Assembly (NCBI RefSeq): GCF_008000815.1
Contig: NZ_CP042806.1
Span: 4,712,001-4,776,000 of the forward strand
Source: Terriglobus albidus
GTDB taxonomy: Bacteria; Acidobacteriota; Terriglobia; Terriglobales; Acidobacteriaceae
Length of the DNA: 64,000 bases
Direction: 5' to 3'
Shown: piece after piece, positions 17,464 through 25,434 of the stretch
How positions within the stretch are numbered: position 1 is the stretch's first letter
Layout of the letters: each line of letters begins with the position of its first letter
Notes under the pieces: model-generated
Seen by the model: only the letters and a program-made list of their open reading frames with translations
Told to the model about the DNA's origin: nothing
The model's database searches: none
Made by a program: the position numbers and the translations under genes

Positions 17464-17780
17464 AACACCTCCGTCTTTTGGCGGGAGAAGCGAGTAAAAA
17501 ATTCGTGCCAAAAGAACTTCCTTTCGTCCTACGCCGCGCATTTTCTGTGGTTTATCAGCGCGGTCTACGTATGGTTGAGCAATTAGCTTGCCAATACGTC
17601 CGCATAACGAATCCTCAGAAGGCCCTCCAACTGACTCCACTAAACGCCCGCAAACAAGGCACTTAGCGAACACACGAATCCAGTGCCTCCGTTTCCGGAC
17701 CGATTTTCCAAAGGAAATGCCGGGTACCTGGATATACAACGAGGTGAGACAGCCTATTGGCGCCCTCCCCCATCTAACGC
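17464..17780. other. Intergenic region between response regulator and small gene
   Basis: About 320 bases that should hold divergent promoters. It includes the dyad TTTCCAAAGGAAA at 17705-17717; its core TCCAAAGGAAA also occurs at 15758-15768. No gene seen. Confidence 0.4.
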
Positions 17781-18002
17781 GTGGAAGTGGCGTCTTTATC
17801 TCCAGGTCTCATAGAAATCCTCCGCTCTACGCTTGCCCGGGTAGAGCAGAAGCTAGGTCTTTCGCCCCATGACAATGCGGTGGTAGAGCTCCGGCATTCC
17901 ATCGTGCGAATGATTACGGAACTGGAGATCGCAAAGGCTCGTGAGGCCGAGAAAGAGCAGAACTCGGAACCCGAAGAACACAAACGGGAACCAGCAGCCT
18001 GA
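17781..18002 (+). CDS. Small helical hypothetical protein
   Basis: 73 residues with a GTG start. Amphipathic helices ILRSTLARVEQKLGLSP and VVELRHSIVRMITELEIAKARE are followed by a Glu/Lys-rich tail, giving a likely coiled coil. No family recognised. It ends 33 bases before a strong terminator hairpin, which supports real transcription. No clear ribosome binding site. Confidence 0.55.
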   Translation: MEVASLSPGLIEILRSTLARVEQKLGLSPHDNAVVELRHSIVRMITELEIAKAREAEKEQNSEPEEHKREPAA

Positions 18003-18034
18003 CCTGCCCTCCATGACGACCCTGCACTCCATCT

Positions 18035-18082
18035 GCAGAAATAAAGAAGGCGCCCCCTGCGGCGCGCCTTCTTTATTTCTGC
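18035..18082. terminator. Strong bidirectional terminator
   Basis: A long, almost perfect stem: GCAGAAATAAAGAAGGCGC on the left pairs with GCGCCTTCTTTATTTCTGC on the right around a short GC-rich loop. A/T-rich arms give a T tract on both strands. It separates the small gene and the TonB receptor 2 gene, which converge here. Confidence 0.85.
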
Positions 18083-18088
18083 AACAGA

Positions 18089-21000
18089 CTAGAACGCCAA
18101 CTTCAAGGAAAGCTGTCCGATACGCGGATCGTTGGCTGTCGTAATCCGTCCAAAGGTCGATGCATTGCTTAGGTTGTTCGAAGGCGTGTTGAAGTTGGTG
18201 CGATTGAAAAGGTTGAAGTACTCGGCACGGAACTGCAGGTCCGTATGCTCCGTGATATTAAAGTGGCGCGTAAGCGAGGTATCGAAGGTCACGAAGTTTG
18301 GCCCGGTAAAGGTATTCTTGCGGACGTTGCCGAAGGTTCCCTTCGCAGGTGTGGTGAAGGCTGAGAAGTTCAGCCAGTTCTTACAGGATGTCGTGACGCC
18401 ACTGCACGCGTTCCCTCCATAGGCATTTCCAGAAAGGATGGGTGTGTCGCGATTGATGCCCGTGAGCGATACGTCCTGGCCCAACGCAAGCGTAATGGGA
18501 TCGCCCGTCCGAGCACTCACCAGCCCCGAAGACTGCCATCCGTTCAGGATGGCACGAAACGGCGCCCAACCATTTGTCATCTCCGGGAAGACCCACACAT
18601 ACTTCGCCGTAACGACGTTGCGGTGATCGAAATCCGAGGGACCGACATCAAGCCGTTTATAGTTCGGCAGATAAACCGGAAGGACGAAGCTCTGTCCGGC
18701 TCCGGCACTCGTCGTCGCCGCACCATTGGGTACATTGTCCAGTGACTTCGACCAGGTGTAGTTGAGCGTAACGCTCAGCCCGTGAGAGAGCCGCTCATCC
18801 AGCGTTGCCTGCATCGAGTGATACGACGAGTTGCCTCCCATGTCGGTGAGGCTGATCGTCGAGAAGCCCTGGTAGAGACGGCGCGCATTCGTGTTCGATG
18901 TGGTGGCGGTGCCGGTGTAAACCGCCGGATTGATCTCCGGCGAGGTAAAGATATGGCTGCCATGTCCGCCTACATAAGCCAACTGCATACTCAGGCTGTT
19001 GGTGAGCTGCTGGGCGAACGCAAGGTTCCACGCATAGGTCAGCGGCACCTTGAAGTTGCCGGAAGGATCAAAGGTGATAACCGGAATCGTTCCAATGAAC
19101 GCTCCGTTCGGATTTGAGACCGGGAATGGATTCGTGGTTGAACCATAGGGATTGGAGAAGTGCGTTCCCGCAGGGTTCAGACTGACAGTCGTCACAAATG
19201 GAGCACTGCCGATCCAGCCATTGTTGAAGAGGCCGTTTGAGCGCGTGTCATAGAACATACCGGCTCCGCCGCGGATGCTGCTCTTCCCATTGCCGAAAAG
19301 GTCATAAGCAAAACCGACACGCGGCATCAGATTGGTATAGACAGGGCGAATGCCATCGACAGGAACACCGGCGTCGCCGGCAAACAGCAGACCGGCGGGA
19401 GCGTTGGGAAACTTTGTCGATCGCCGGCCGGCGGCATACGCAGCGGGATTGAACTGCCCCATGCGCAGTCCGCGCTCATGCAGCGGCAGGTAGGGCTCAT
19501 AGCGAACACCGAAGTTCAAGGTAAGGCGCCGGTTAAGCTTCCAGCTATCCTGCGCATACACGCCAATGAACTTCGCGCGGTTCTGCTGGAACTGGCCGGA
19601 GCTCTGCGAGAACGTATTCAGATAACCAAACAGGAAGTTCGCCAGGGCTGTATTGCCGTTTGTCGCGGTGAAGCCATAGGTGCCGGGCTGGCCGTTCTGG
19701 TTCACCACATCGACCTTTGCCACCTCACCATGGAAGCCGAACGCCATGGTGTGATTCCCCTTCACCCAGCGCACATCGTCAGCAAGCGTCATGTTCGAGC
19801 GCAGAAAGTCCGCATGCGGATTGTCGCCCATGGAAAAGTAACTCGCCACGCTGATGCTCTGGATCGACTTGAAGGCGGGCTGCCAGATATTCACGCCGAG
19901 GTCGTTCATATTGATGCCGCCGGAGAGGGGCCCACGGGTGGCATACCCGCGCTGATAGCTGAGGATGAAGTTGTTCAGCAGATTATCGGTGAAGGTGTGC
20001 GTCTCAGAGATCAGCGCGTTCTGATAGTCGATGTTGGAACCGTCAGAGTAGGTGGGAAGGTTGCTGAGATTCAACACTCCGGCATTGGAGAACTTATCCA
20101 GGAAGTAGCGCGCGGTAAAGCGGTCCTTCTTGCCAAGGTTGTGGTCATAACGGGCAACGTATTCGAGGAAGTCCTGCGCGACCGGGCGGATGAAGTTCAG
20201 AGTAACTGGTGCGGTGCTGGTCGTATTGGCCACAGCAACGTGCGAAAGAAGGGCCAGCGATGCAGGATCGAAGTTTGACGGGTTCACAAACGCCGCACCC
20301 GTAGCAGGATTCACCGGGTAGAAGGTGTTATTGAATGGATTAGTAACGCCGGCCTGGCCGCTCAACACCGGCAGATTACCCGCAACATTCGCGGTCGTTG
20401 GTACGGTAGACGAGCTGGGCGCGTTCTGCGTGTGCACTGTCGTGCGCTGAATCCCAAAGAAGAAGAAAGACGACTTACTCTGCCAAAGTCCGGGCAAGCC
20501 TACAGGGCCACCCACCGTGCCGCCAAACTGATTGCGCTTCAGCGGATCGACGGCGGTTTGAAAGTAGTTGCGCGCATTGAAGACGCGATTGCGGACATAC
20601 TCAAAGAGGTTGCCGTGAAACTTGTTACTGCCGCCCTTGGTGATGACGTTCACCACAGCGCCGGCGTTTTGACCGTACTCCGCCGTGTAGTTGCTGGTCT
20701 GCACGCTGAACTCCTGCAGTGCATCCGGAAACGGAAACGGCGCATTGACGTTGGTGTACTCGTCCACGTTGTTGCCGCCATCCAGCAGATAGCTCGTCTG
20801 GTTGGCGCGGGTGCCGTTAGCAGAGATCGTCACAGCAGCGGGAAAGGTCTTGGTGTTGCCCTGGTCGGCTGCGCCGCTGGGTGCGGCCACGACACCAGGC
20901 GTCAGCGTTGTGAGCTGTGCGGCGTTACGGCCATTCAGAGGAAGCTCATTCACCTGCCGCTCATTCACGACCTGAGAGATGGTGCCTGTGCTGGTATCAA

Positions 21001-21403
21001 CCTGCGGCGCGGCAGAGCTTACCTCGATCGTCTCCGATGTCTGACCGATAGAGAGCTCCGCATTCAGAGTGACGGTCTGGTCCGCAAGCAGCGTGACCGA
21101 GCTGTTTGTGTAGGTCGAAAAGCCTGCGGCCTCCACACTGATCTTGTAGGTAGCTGGCGGCAGAGACGGGAAGACGAATCCTCCATCGCTGTTGGTCACG
21201 GTCTCTGTCTGCGTATTCGTCGTGACCTGCGTTGCTTTAACACGTGCACCCGGTACTGCCGCGGAGTCCCTATCCGTGACAAGGCCGACGATACGGCCCA
21301 GACCTTGTGCGAGTGAGCACGTTGATGTCAGAACGAACAGCATCAACAGTAAGGACGCGCTCCGAAACCGGCGTTCGCGGGGAGAAGCTTGCATGATCTT
21401 CAT
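18089..21403 (-). CDS. Oar-like TonB-dependent receptor 2
   Basis: 1104 residues. A signal segment (LLLMLFVLTSTCSLAQ), carboxypeptidase-regulatory-like domain (GRIVGLVTDRDSAAVPGARV to PPATYKISVEAAGFSTY), plug with NELPLNGRNAAQLTTL and SYLLDGGNNVDEY, and a barrel with the terminal Phe (IGQLSLKLAF). The ATG at 21403 has no Shine-Dalgarno; Met4 is an alternative. It lies just downstream of reg2 on the same strand but has its own 112-base leader with TGCAT-type dyads. Substrate unknown. Confidence 0.92.
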   Translation of the reverse strand: MKIMQASPRERRFRSASLLLMLFVLTSTCSLAQGLGRIVGLVTDRDSAAVPGARVKATQVTTNTQTETVTNSDGGFVFPSLPPATYKISVEAAGFSTYTNSSVTLLADQTVTLNAELSIGQTSETIEVSSAAPQVDTSTGTISQVVNERQVNELPLNGRNAAQLTTLTPGVVAAPSGAADQGNTKTFPAAVTISANGTRANQTSYLLDGGNNVDEYTNVNAPFPFPDALQEFSVQTSNYTAEYGQNAGAVVNVITKGGSNKFHGNLFEYVRNRVFNARNYFQTAVDPLKRNQFGGTVGGPVGLPGLWQSKSSFFFFGIQRTTVHTQNAPSSSTVPTTANVAGNLPVLSGQAGVTNPFNNTFYPVNPATGAAFVNPSNFDPASLALLSHVAVANTTSTAPVTLNFIRPVAQDFLEYVARYDHNLGKKDRFTARYFLDKFSNAGVLNLSNLPTYSDGSNIDYQNALISETHTFTDNLLNNFILSYQRGYATRGPLSGGINMNDLGVNIWQPAFKSIQSISVASYFSMGDNPHADFLRSNMTLADDVRWVKGNHTMAFGFHGEVAKVDVVNQNGQPGTYGFTATNGNTALANFLFGYLNTFSQSSGQFQQNRAKFIGVYAQDSWKLNRRLTLNFGVRYEPYLPLHERGLRMGQFNPAAYAAGRRSTKFPNAPAGLLFAGDAGVPVDGIRPVYTNLMPRVGFAYDLFGNGKSSIRGGAGMFYDTRSNGLFNNGWIGSAPFVTTVSLNPAGTHFSNPYGSTTNPFPVSNPNGAFIGTIPVITFDPSGNFKVPLTYAWNLAFAQQLTNSLSMQLAYVGGHGSHIFTSPEINPAVYTGTATTSNTNARRLYQGFSTISLTDMGGNSSYHSMQATLDERLSHGLSVTLNYTWSKSLDNVPNGAATTSAGAGQSFVLPVYLPNYKRLDVGPSDFDHRNVVTAKYVWVFPEMTNGWAPFRAILNGWQSSGLVSARTGDPITLALGQDVSLTGINRDTPILSGNAYGGNACSGVTTSCKNWLNFSAFTTPAKGTFGNVRKNTFTGPNFVTFDTSLTRHFNITEHTDLQFRAEYFNLFNRTNFNTPSNNLSNASTFGRITTANDPRIGQLSLKLAF

Positions 21404-21451
21404 AACGGAGGTGAATGCTAAGGAGTGACCTCAGTACCTGTCAACTGTTTC

Positions 21452-21476
21452 TTGCATTCATGCATATTTATGCAAT
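21452..21476. promoter_or_regulatory. TGCAT-rich dyad upstream of TonB receptor 2
   Basis: TTGCAT at the left end and ATGCAA near the right end flank a central ATGCAT, giving three phased half-sites; a further CATGCAA follows about 15 bases on. It lies about 50-75 bases before the receptor start. It differs from the ATTCCG operators, so another regulator is likely. Confidence 0.45.
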
Positions 21477-21515
21477 CGCTGACATGCAAAGTCTCTACAC
21501 AAAACGCATTTCACT

Positions 21516-22694
21516 CTACGCATTCAATCGAGGGCGCCTGAGCTTCGCTCCGGTGTCCAGCGGATAGACCAGATCGACATTCTTCGGGGTCAAAAACTGG
21601 TGCTTTACGAACACTGCCGGAGCAACCGGTTTATTCCGAAGAAGATTCAGCGCCAGAGGAATGACGTAGTTGCCATACCTCTCTGGGAAGTACGCGACCG
21701 AACCAATGAGCCGCGTTCCCAGACGACGGAGTTCAGCCCGCGCCTCAGGCGTGGCGTTCTGGCTGGCAACGGCACAGGTCTTCTCAGCACCAAACTCTTC
21801 CCATACGCGAACAGCCGCCAGGGCGCAGATGTCGTTGACGGTGCCGACGAGTGTACGTTTCGCACGGGCTCTACGCAGATACTTCCGCAGCATCTCTTGC
21901 ACCTGTTCAAAATCTCCACGGCCATTCAGATGAACAACAGATGCAGAGGCGATCTCCGGGAGTTCGGACTGAAGGCCATGCAGAAAGCCGGTACCGCGCA
22001 ACTCAAGCAGCGAACCGGCAATGGGAAGCTCCATCAAAACGACGCGGTCCACGCGGCCATTCCAGTTATCGTTGGCCCAGCGTCCCAGGGCCTTTCCGGC
22101 GATGACACCAGCCTTGTAGTTATTGGCGCCAAAGTAGGTAGCTCCAGGGTGCGGAACCTCGATGGCAATGACCGGCGTCTTTGCTTCCAGAAACTTGGAA
22201 GCGATAGCCGGAGCCACGCGCTCATAGGTCTGGAACTCCAGGACAAGGTCTACACCTTCGCGGATCAGAAAGTCGGCATTGCGCAGCGCTTCGCGCGCGG
22301 AGTAGCGGTTGTCTACCGTGATGAGGTCTACATTCTCCCTCGCTGCGACAGTCTCAATACTGCGCAACACTTCTTGAGAGAACTCGGTTACTCCCTGCGT
22401 GGCAAACCCAATTCGATATCTGCGTCCTGTAACGGGGCCGAAGCGATTGCGATAGACGCCGGCGCCGACGCGCTCCAGCAAGCCCCCATGGATCAGAGTA
22501 CGCAGCAACCGGAAGGCCGTGGTCTTGGGAAGTTGGGCGCGTTCCATCACCTCCAGAAGCGTGAGCTCTTCTCCAAGACTCTTGAATGCCTTCAGTACCT
22601 CACATGCACGAAGGACGGTCTGTGACTCGTTGCGATCACTGCGGCGGCTCGTCTGCATATTTGATCGACGCTCCACCTGCTTCAACGGACCCAT
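21516..22694 (-). CDS. Chimeric regulator 2: IclR-type winged helix plus periplasmic-binding-protein sensor
   Basis: 392 residues, paralogue of reg1. Winged helix SQTVLRACEVLKAFKSL and QLPKTTAFRLLRTLIHGGLL (about residues 22-75), then a LacI-type sensor: LITVDNRYSAREALRNADF, TPVIAIEVPHPGATYFGANN, VDRVVLMELPIAGSLLEL, RTLVGTVNDICALAAV, TRLIGSVAYFPERYG. The AIEVPHPGATY(Y/F)GA block is shared with reg1. GGAG lies 7 bases before the ATG. A perfect ATTCCG-N5-CGGAAT dyad stands 31 bases upstream, suggesting autoregulation. Likely controls locus 2. Confidence 0.9.
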   Translation of the reverse strand: MGPLKQVERRSNMQTSRRSDRNESQTVLRACEVLKAFKSLGEELTLLEVMERAQLPKTTAFRLLRTLIHGGLLERVGAGVYRNRFGPVTGRRYRIGFATQGVTEFSQEVLRSIETVAARENVDLITVDNRYSAREALRNADFLIREGVDLVLEFQTYERVAPAIASKFLEAKTPVIAIEVPHPGATYFGANNYKAGVIAGKALGRWANDNWNGRVDRVVLMELPIAGSLLELRGTGFLHGLQSELPEIASASVVHLNGRGDFEQVQEMLRKYLRRARAKRTLVGTVNDICALAAVRVWEEFGAEKTCAVASQNATPEARAELRRLGTRLIGSVAYFPERYGNYVIPLALNLLRNKPVAPAVFVKHQFLTPKNVDLVYPLDTGAKLRRPRLNA

Positions 22695-22724
22695 GACTCC
22701 ACTCCCTCAACGCCGGATTCCTGT

Positions 22725-22741
22725 ATTCCGGATTTCGGAAT
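22725..22741. promoter_or_regulatory. Candidate operator, reg2/FG-GAP region, site 1
   Basis: ATTCCG-GATTT-CGGAAT, perfect 6-bp arms with a 5-base spacer, 31 bases upstream of the reg2 start. Confidence 0.7.
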
Positions 22742-22808
22742 GCGCTCCAGCACACTCGGCAGAGTACGAGGATCAGAAGCGGCGCGGCAAGGATGGATTG
22801 GTGTGGAA

Positions 22809-22825
22809 ATTCCGAATTGCGGAAT
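22809..22825. promoter_or_regulatory. Candidate operator, reg2/FG-GAP region, site 2
   Basis: ATTCCG-AATTG-CGGAAT, perfect 6-bp arms, 84 bases from site 1 (8 helical turns) and about 90 bases upstream of the FG-GAP gene. The spacing would allow looping or joint control of both divergent genes. Confidence 0.7.
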
Positions 22826-22916
22826 CACGTCGGGCAGCAGCAAAGACCTGCCACCTTGCGAAAGACCAGATGATCGTATGTACTGGCCTCATTCCAAATC
22901 GCTCTACGGAGGCGAC

Positions 22917-24137
22917 ATGACTAAGCCTGTTCTTCGCCGATACTTCAACGTTATGAAGGTAGGCTCGCCAGGTTGGGTGATGTTCGCAGCGGTTCTGTTG
23001 GCCCAAACGCAACCGGCGGCACGCCCGGTCCTGCGTTCTTTCGATCGCGTTCTACTGCTTGAAGAGAAGGGCGAAACCTCCGCCGGCGTCAGTGTGGGCG
23101 ACCTCAACGGAGACGGCCTACCGGATATCGTTCTTGGCAAAGGGCGGCATTGGCCACTCTTCAATCGGGTCCTATTGAACGATGGCCATAGCGGCTTTAT
23201 CGCCAATAACCTGGGAACTGCGCCCGACCGCACCTATTCCGCGGCGCTGGCCGATGTCGATGGCGACGGCCACCTGGACATCATAGTCAGCAACGACGCA
23301 CCCGATCGCAAACTTGTCTACCTGAATGACGGCAAAGGAGACTTCACCGAGGCCGGTACATTTGGCAGCCCCAACTGGGCGACGCGTTACGTGACCCTGG
23401 CCGACCTGAACGGCGACGGCTACCCGGACATCGTGGCCGCCAACCGCGGCGACTATCCGGACCTGGTGGACGGGAAACCCGGAAAAGGCCCACAGAATCC
23501 CACTCCGAGTTACGTCTGCCTCAACGACGGCAAAGGCCATTTTCCCGCATGCGAAGCGCTTCCGACAGAATCGGCAACATCCATCGTTGCGGCGGATCTT
23601 GACGGCGATGGAGCAATCGATCTCTTCGTACCTCATCGTGACGGCGGCCAAAGCATCGTACTTTGGAACGACGGCAAGGGACACTTCCCGGTCTCGAGCA
23701 AAGTCGGCGCCACTAACGCCTGGATTCGCATGGGCGCAGCCGGCGATCTCAACGGCGATGGGCGGTTGGATCTGGCGATCATCGATGAACACCTGAAGGC
23801 TTCCTTCATTCTTTTCAATCGCGGCAAACGCCAGTTCGGAGAACCTGTCAGGCTTCCCGGCCCCGATCGGCCGCCGTACTGCCTGGCAATCGCCGACCTG
23901 AATCGCGACAAACGACCGGACATCATCGTCGGCTACGTGGAGCTTCCCGGATCAGTATTCTTCAACACCGGAAAGGGCCGCACCTTCCACGAGGTTCCCT
24001 GGAACGACGGCAAAGGCACCGTGTATGGCCTGGCCTTCGCCGACTTTGATGGAGACGGCTGGCCCGAGATCGTGGCGGCGCGTTCCGATGCTCCCAATGG
24101 CATCTGGTTCAACACGAAGCCGATTGGTGGGCGTTGA
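22917..24137 (+). CDS. FG-GAP/VCBS repeat protein
   Basis: 406 residues, probably exported (hydrophobic stretch WVMFAAVLLAQTQPAA). Seven calcium-binding-type loops mark the blades of a beta propeller: DLNGDGLPD, DVDGDGHLD, DLNGDGYPD, DLDGDGAID, DLNGDGRLD, DLNRDKRPD and DFDGDGWPE, most followed by an LNDGKGxF strand. Such proteins usually bind ligands or glycans at the surface; no catalytic site is seen. GGAGG precedes the ATG at 22917; the longer frame to 22740 crosses both operators. It is divergent from reg2 and ends 5 bases from the convergent kinase gene. Confidence 0.85.
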   Translation: MTKPVLRRYFNVMKVGSPGWVMFAAVLLAQTQPAARPVLRSFDRVLLLEEKGETSAGVSVGDLNGDGLPDIVLGKGRHWPLFNRVLLNDGHSGFIANNLGTAPDRTYSAALADVDGDGHLDIIVSNDAPDRKLVYLNDGKGDFTEAGTFGSPNWATRYVTLADLNGDGYPDIVAANRGDYPDLVDGKPGKGPQNPTPSYVCLNDGKGHFPACEALPTESATSIVAADLDGDGAIDLFVPHRDGGQSIVLWNDGKGHFPVSSKVGATNAWIRMGAAGDLNGDGRLDLAIIDEHLKASFILFNRGKRQFGEPVRLPGPDRPPYCLAIADLNRDKRPDIIVGYVELPGSVFFNTGKGRTFHEVPWNDGKGTVYGLAFADFDGDGWPEIVAARSDAPNGIWFNTKPIGGR

Positions 24138-24142
24138 CGCGC

Positions 24143-25429
24143 TTATGCGTCACGCACGACCTGGAAGAAATCGTCATCACCCATCTGTCCGCCCTTGAGC
24201 GCAAGTTCAATGTCGAGTGCGCCATGCGTGCGGCAAAGAGGAACGCCGATATGAAGATTCGCCTGCCAGGTAAGCGCCCTGAGTCCAAGCTGCCGAACCG
24301 CGTGCGAGCTGGTATCGCCACCGCAGAGGAGAACGCGTGAGATGTTAGTGGCCTGCGCAATCTGGCGCATCATGATGCCGAGGAGCTCGCCGAGGCTTGA
24401 GCCCGATGCCGGCCCACTGACCGCCCCCATCGCGCTATAGAGCACCGTGTCCCTGCCTTGTCGTATGGATTGAATGGCCTGGGCAACGATGACGTGCTGA
24501 CGATTTGTATCTTCTAGAAGCTCCTCTGGATGGAGTGCAATGCCGACGAAGTCATGTGCGAGTGCCCATCGCAGTTGCCGTTCTGTAGCGACAGAGCAGG
24601 AGCCGCTCAAAACCAGGAGAGGTCTCCGCGTTTTCGGTGGTAAAAGTGTGTCTGATCTAAGAGCGGAATCCAGCCCCATATCGCGCCACGCCTCGACCAA
24701 CGCAGCAGTCAGACCCGAGCTTCCAACGGCAAACCTCTGCCGTTGCCTCGCGACTTGCCAGAGAAGCCTGCCTATCGCACTCAACTCGGGTGAGCGCACC
24801 GTATCAAAGAGAACGGCATCCGCACCTGCAGCTTCAGCTTTCGCAAAGGCGGTGAAGTCATCTCCTCTGCGAATGTTTCGGTAGTCCACATGGTCTATCC
24901 GCAGCGTCGTCTGTGCACAGAGATGTCTCCGCAAGTCCGCTTCACACATTGGAGTCACAGGGTGCCGGCTCATTGGGTGCCGATCGATGCGCAAGACCCT
25001 GCCGTCGGGTCCGGCAGCATACAAGCGCCTTCGCCACACATAACGGCGAAGATGAGGAGCACCCACAACGATGGGGACCATGTGTCCTTGAAAGATCTCT
25101 CGACCGATCTCCATCGCACAACCGATACTCCCGATCTGCGGTGACGAATCGAAGGTGGAGCAAACCTTATAGTGCGTGATGGGAGCGCCCGCCGCCTGCA
25201 ACGAACGGAAGACCGTGGGAAGGTTTTGCTTCATCCACTCCGGTGATTGAGAACGGCTCTCTCCGGCGATTCCATAAGCGCGGAGCCCCGGCACCAATGC
25301 CAGATCCTCGACCGTCGGCGGAGCCAAAAACAACGCAGAGGGAATGCCGCCGCGAGCAAGCTGCTCCAGCACATCGGTTGAGCCGGTGAAGTCGTCGCCG
25401 TAATAGGTATAGAGCAGCGGGTCGCGCAT
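24143..25429 (-). CDS. Four-carbon acid sugar kinase family (DUF1537), OiaK-like
   Basis: 428 residues. ATP-dependent kinase of acid sugars. N-terminal substrate domain with YYGDDFTGSTDVLEQL; C-terminal nucleotide-binding domain with LLVLSGSCSVATERQL, LLCGGDTSSHAVRQLG and LALKGGQMGDDDFF, all family signatures. Known members phosphorylate threonate, erythronate or 3-oxo-isoapionate. The ATG follows the RuBisCO-like stop by 5 bases, so the two are almost certainly co-translated. The RLP/DUF1537 pair is the arrangement described for OiaX/OiaK in D-apionate catabolism; specificity here is inference. Confidence 0.88.
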   Translation of the reverse strand: MRDPLLYTYYGDDFTGSTDVLEQLARGGIPSALFLAPPTVEDLALVPGLRAYGIAGESRSQSPEWMKQNLPTVFRSLQAAGAPITHYKVCSTFDSSPQIGSIGCAMEIGREIFQGHMVPIVVGAPHLRRYVWRRRLYAAGPDGRVLRIDRHPMSRHPVTPMCEADLRRHLCAQTTLRIDHVDYRNIRRGDDFTAFAKAEAAGADAVLFDTVRSPELSAIGRLLWQVARQRQRFAVGSSGLTAALVEAWRDMGLDSALRSDTLLPPKTRRPLLVLSGSCSVATERQLRWALAHDFVGIALHPEELLEDTNRQHVIVAQAIQSIRQGRDTVLYSAMGAVSGPASGSSLGELLGIMMRQIAQATNISRVLLCGGDTSSHAVRQLGLRALTWQANLHIGVPLCRTHGALDIELALKGGQMGDDDFFQVVRDA

Positions 25430-25434
25430 TCAGC

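Noticed and set aside
17089-17739. Response regulator with an N-terminal extension
   Set aside because: GGAGG directly before the ATG at 17463 and a receiver starting at once show the upstream frame is not translated.
21414-21572. Plus-strand mini-ORF with GGAGGT before ATG in the TonB receptor 2 leader
   Set aside because: The GGAGGT is on the strand opposite the receptor; the frame encodes no recognisable protein and runs into the reg2 3' end. Chance is the simplest explanation.
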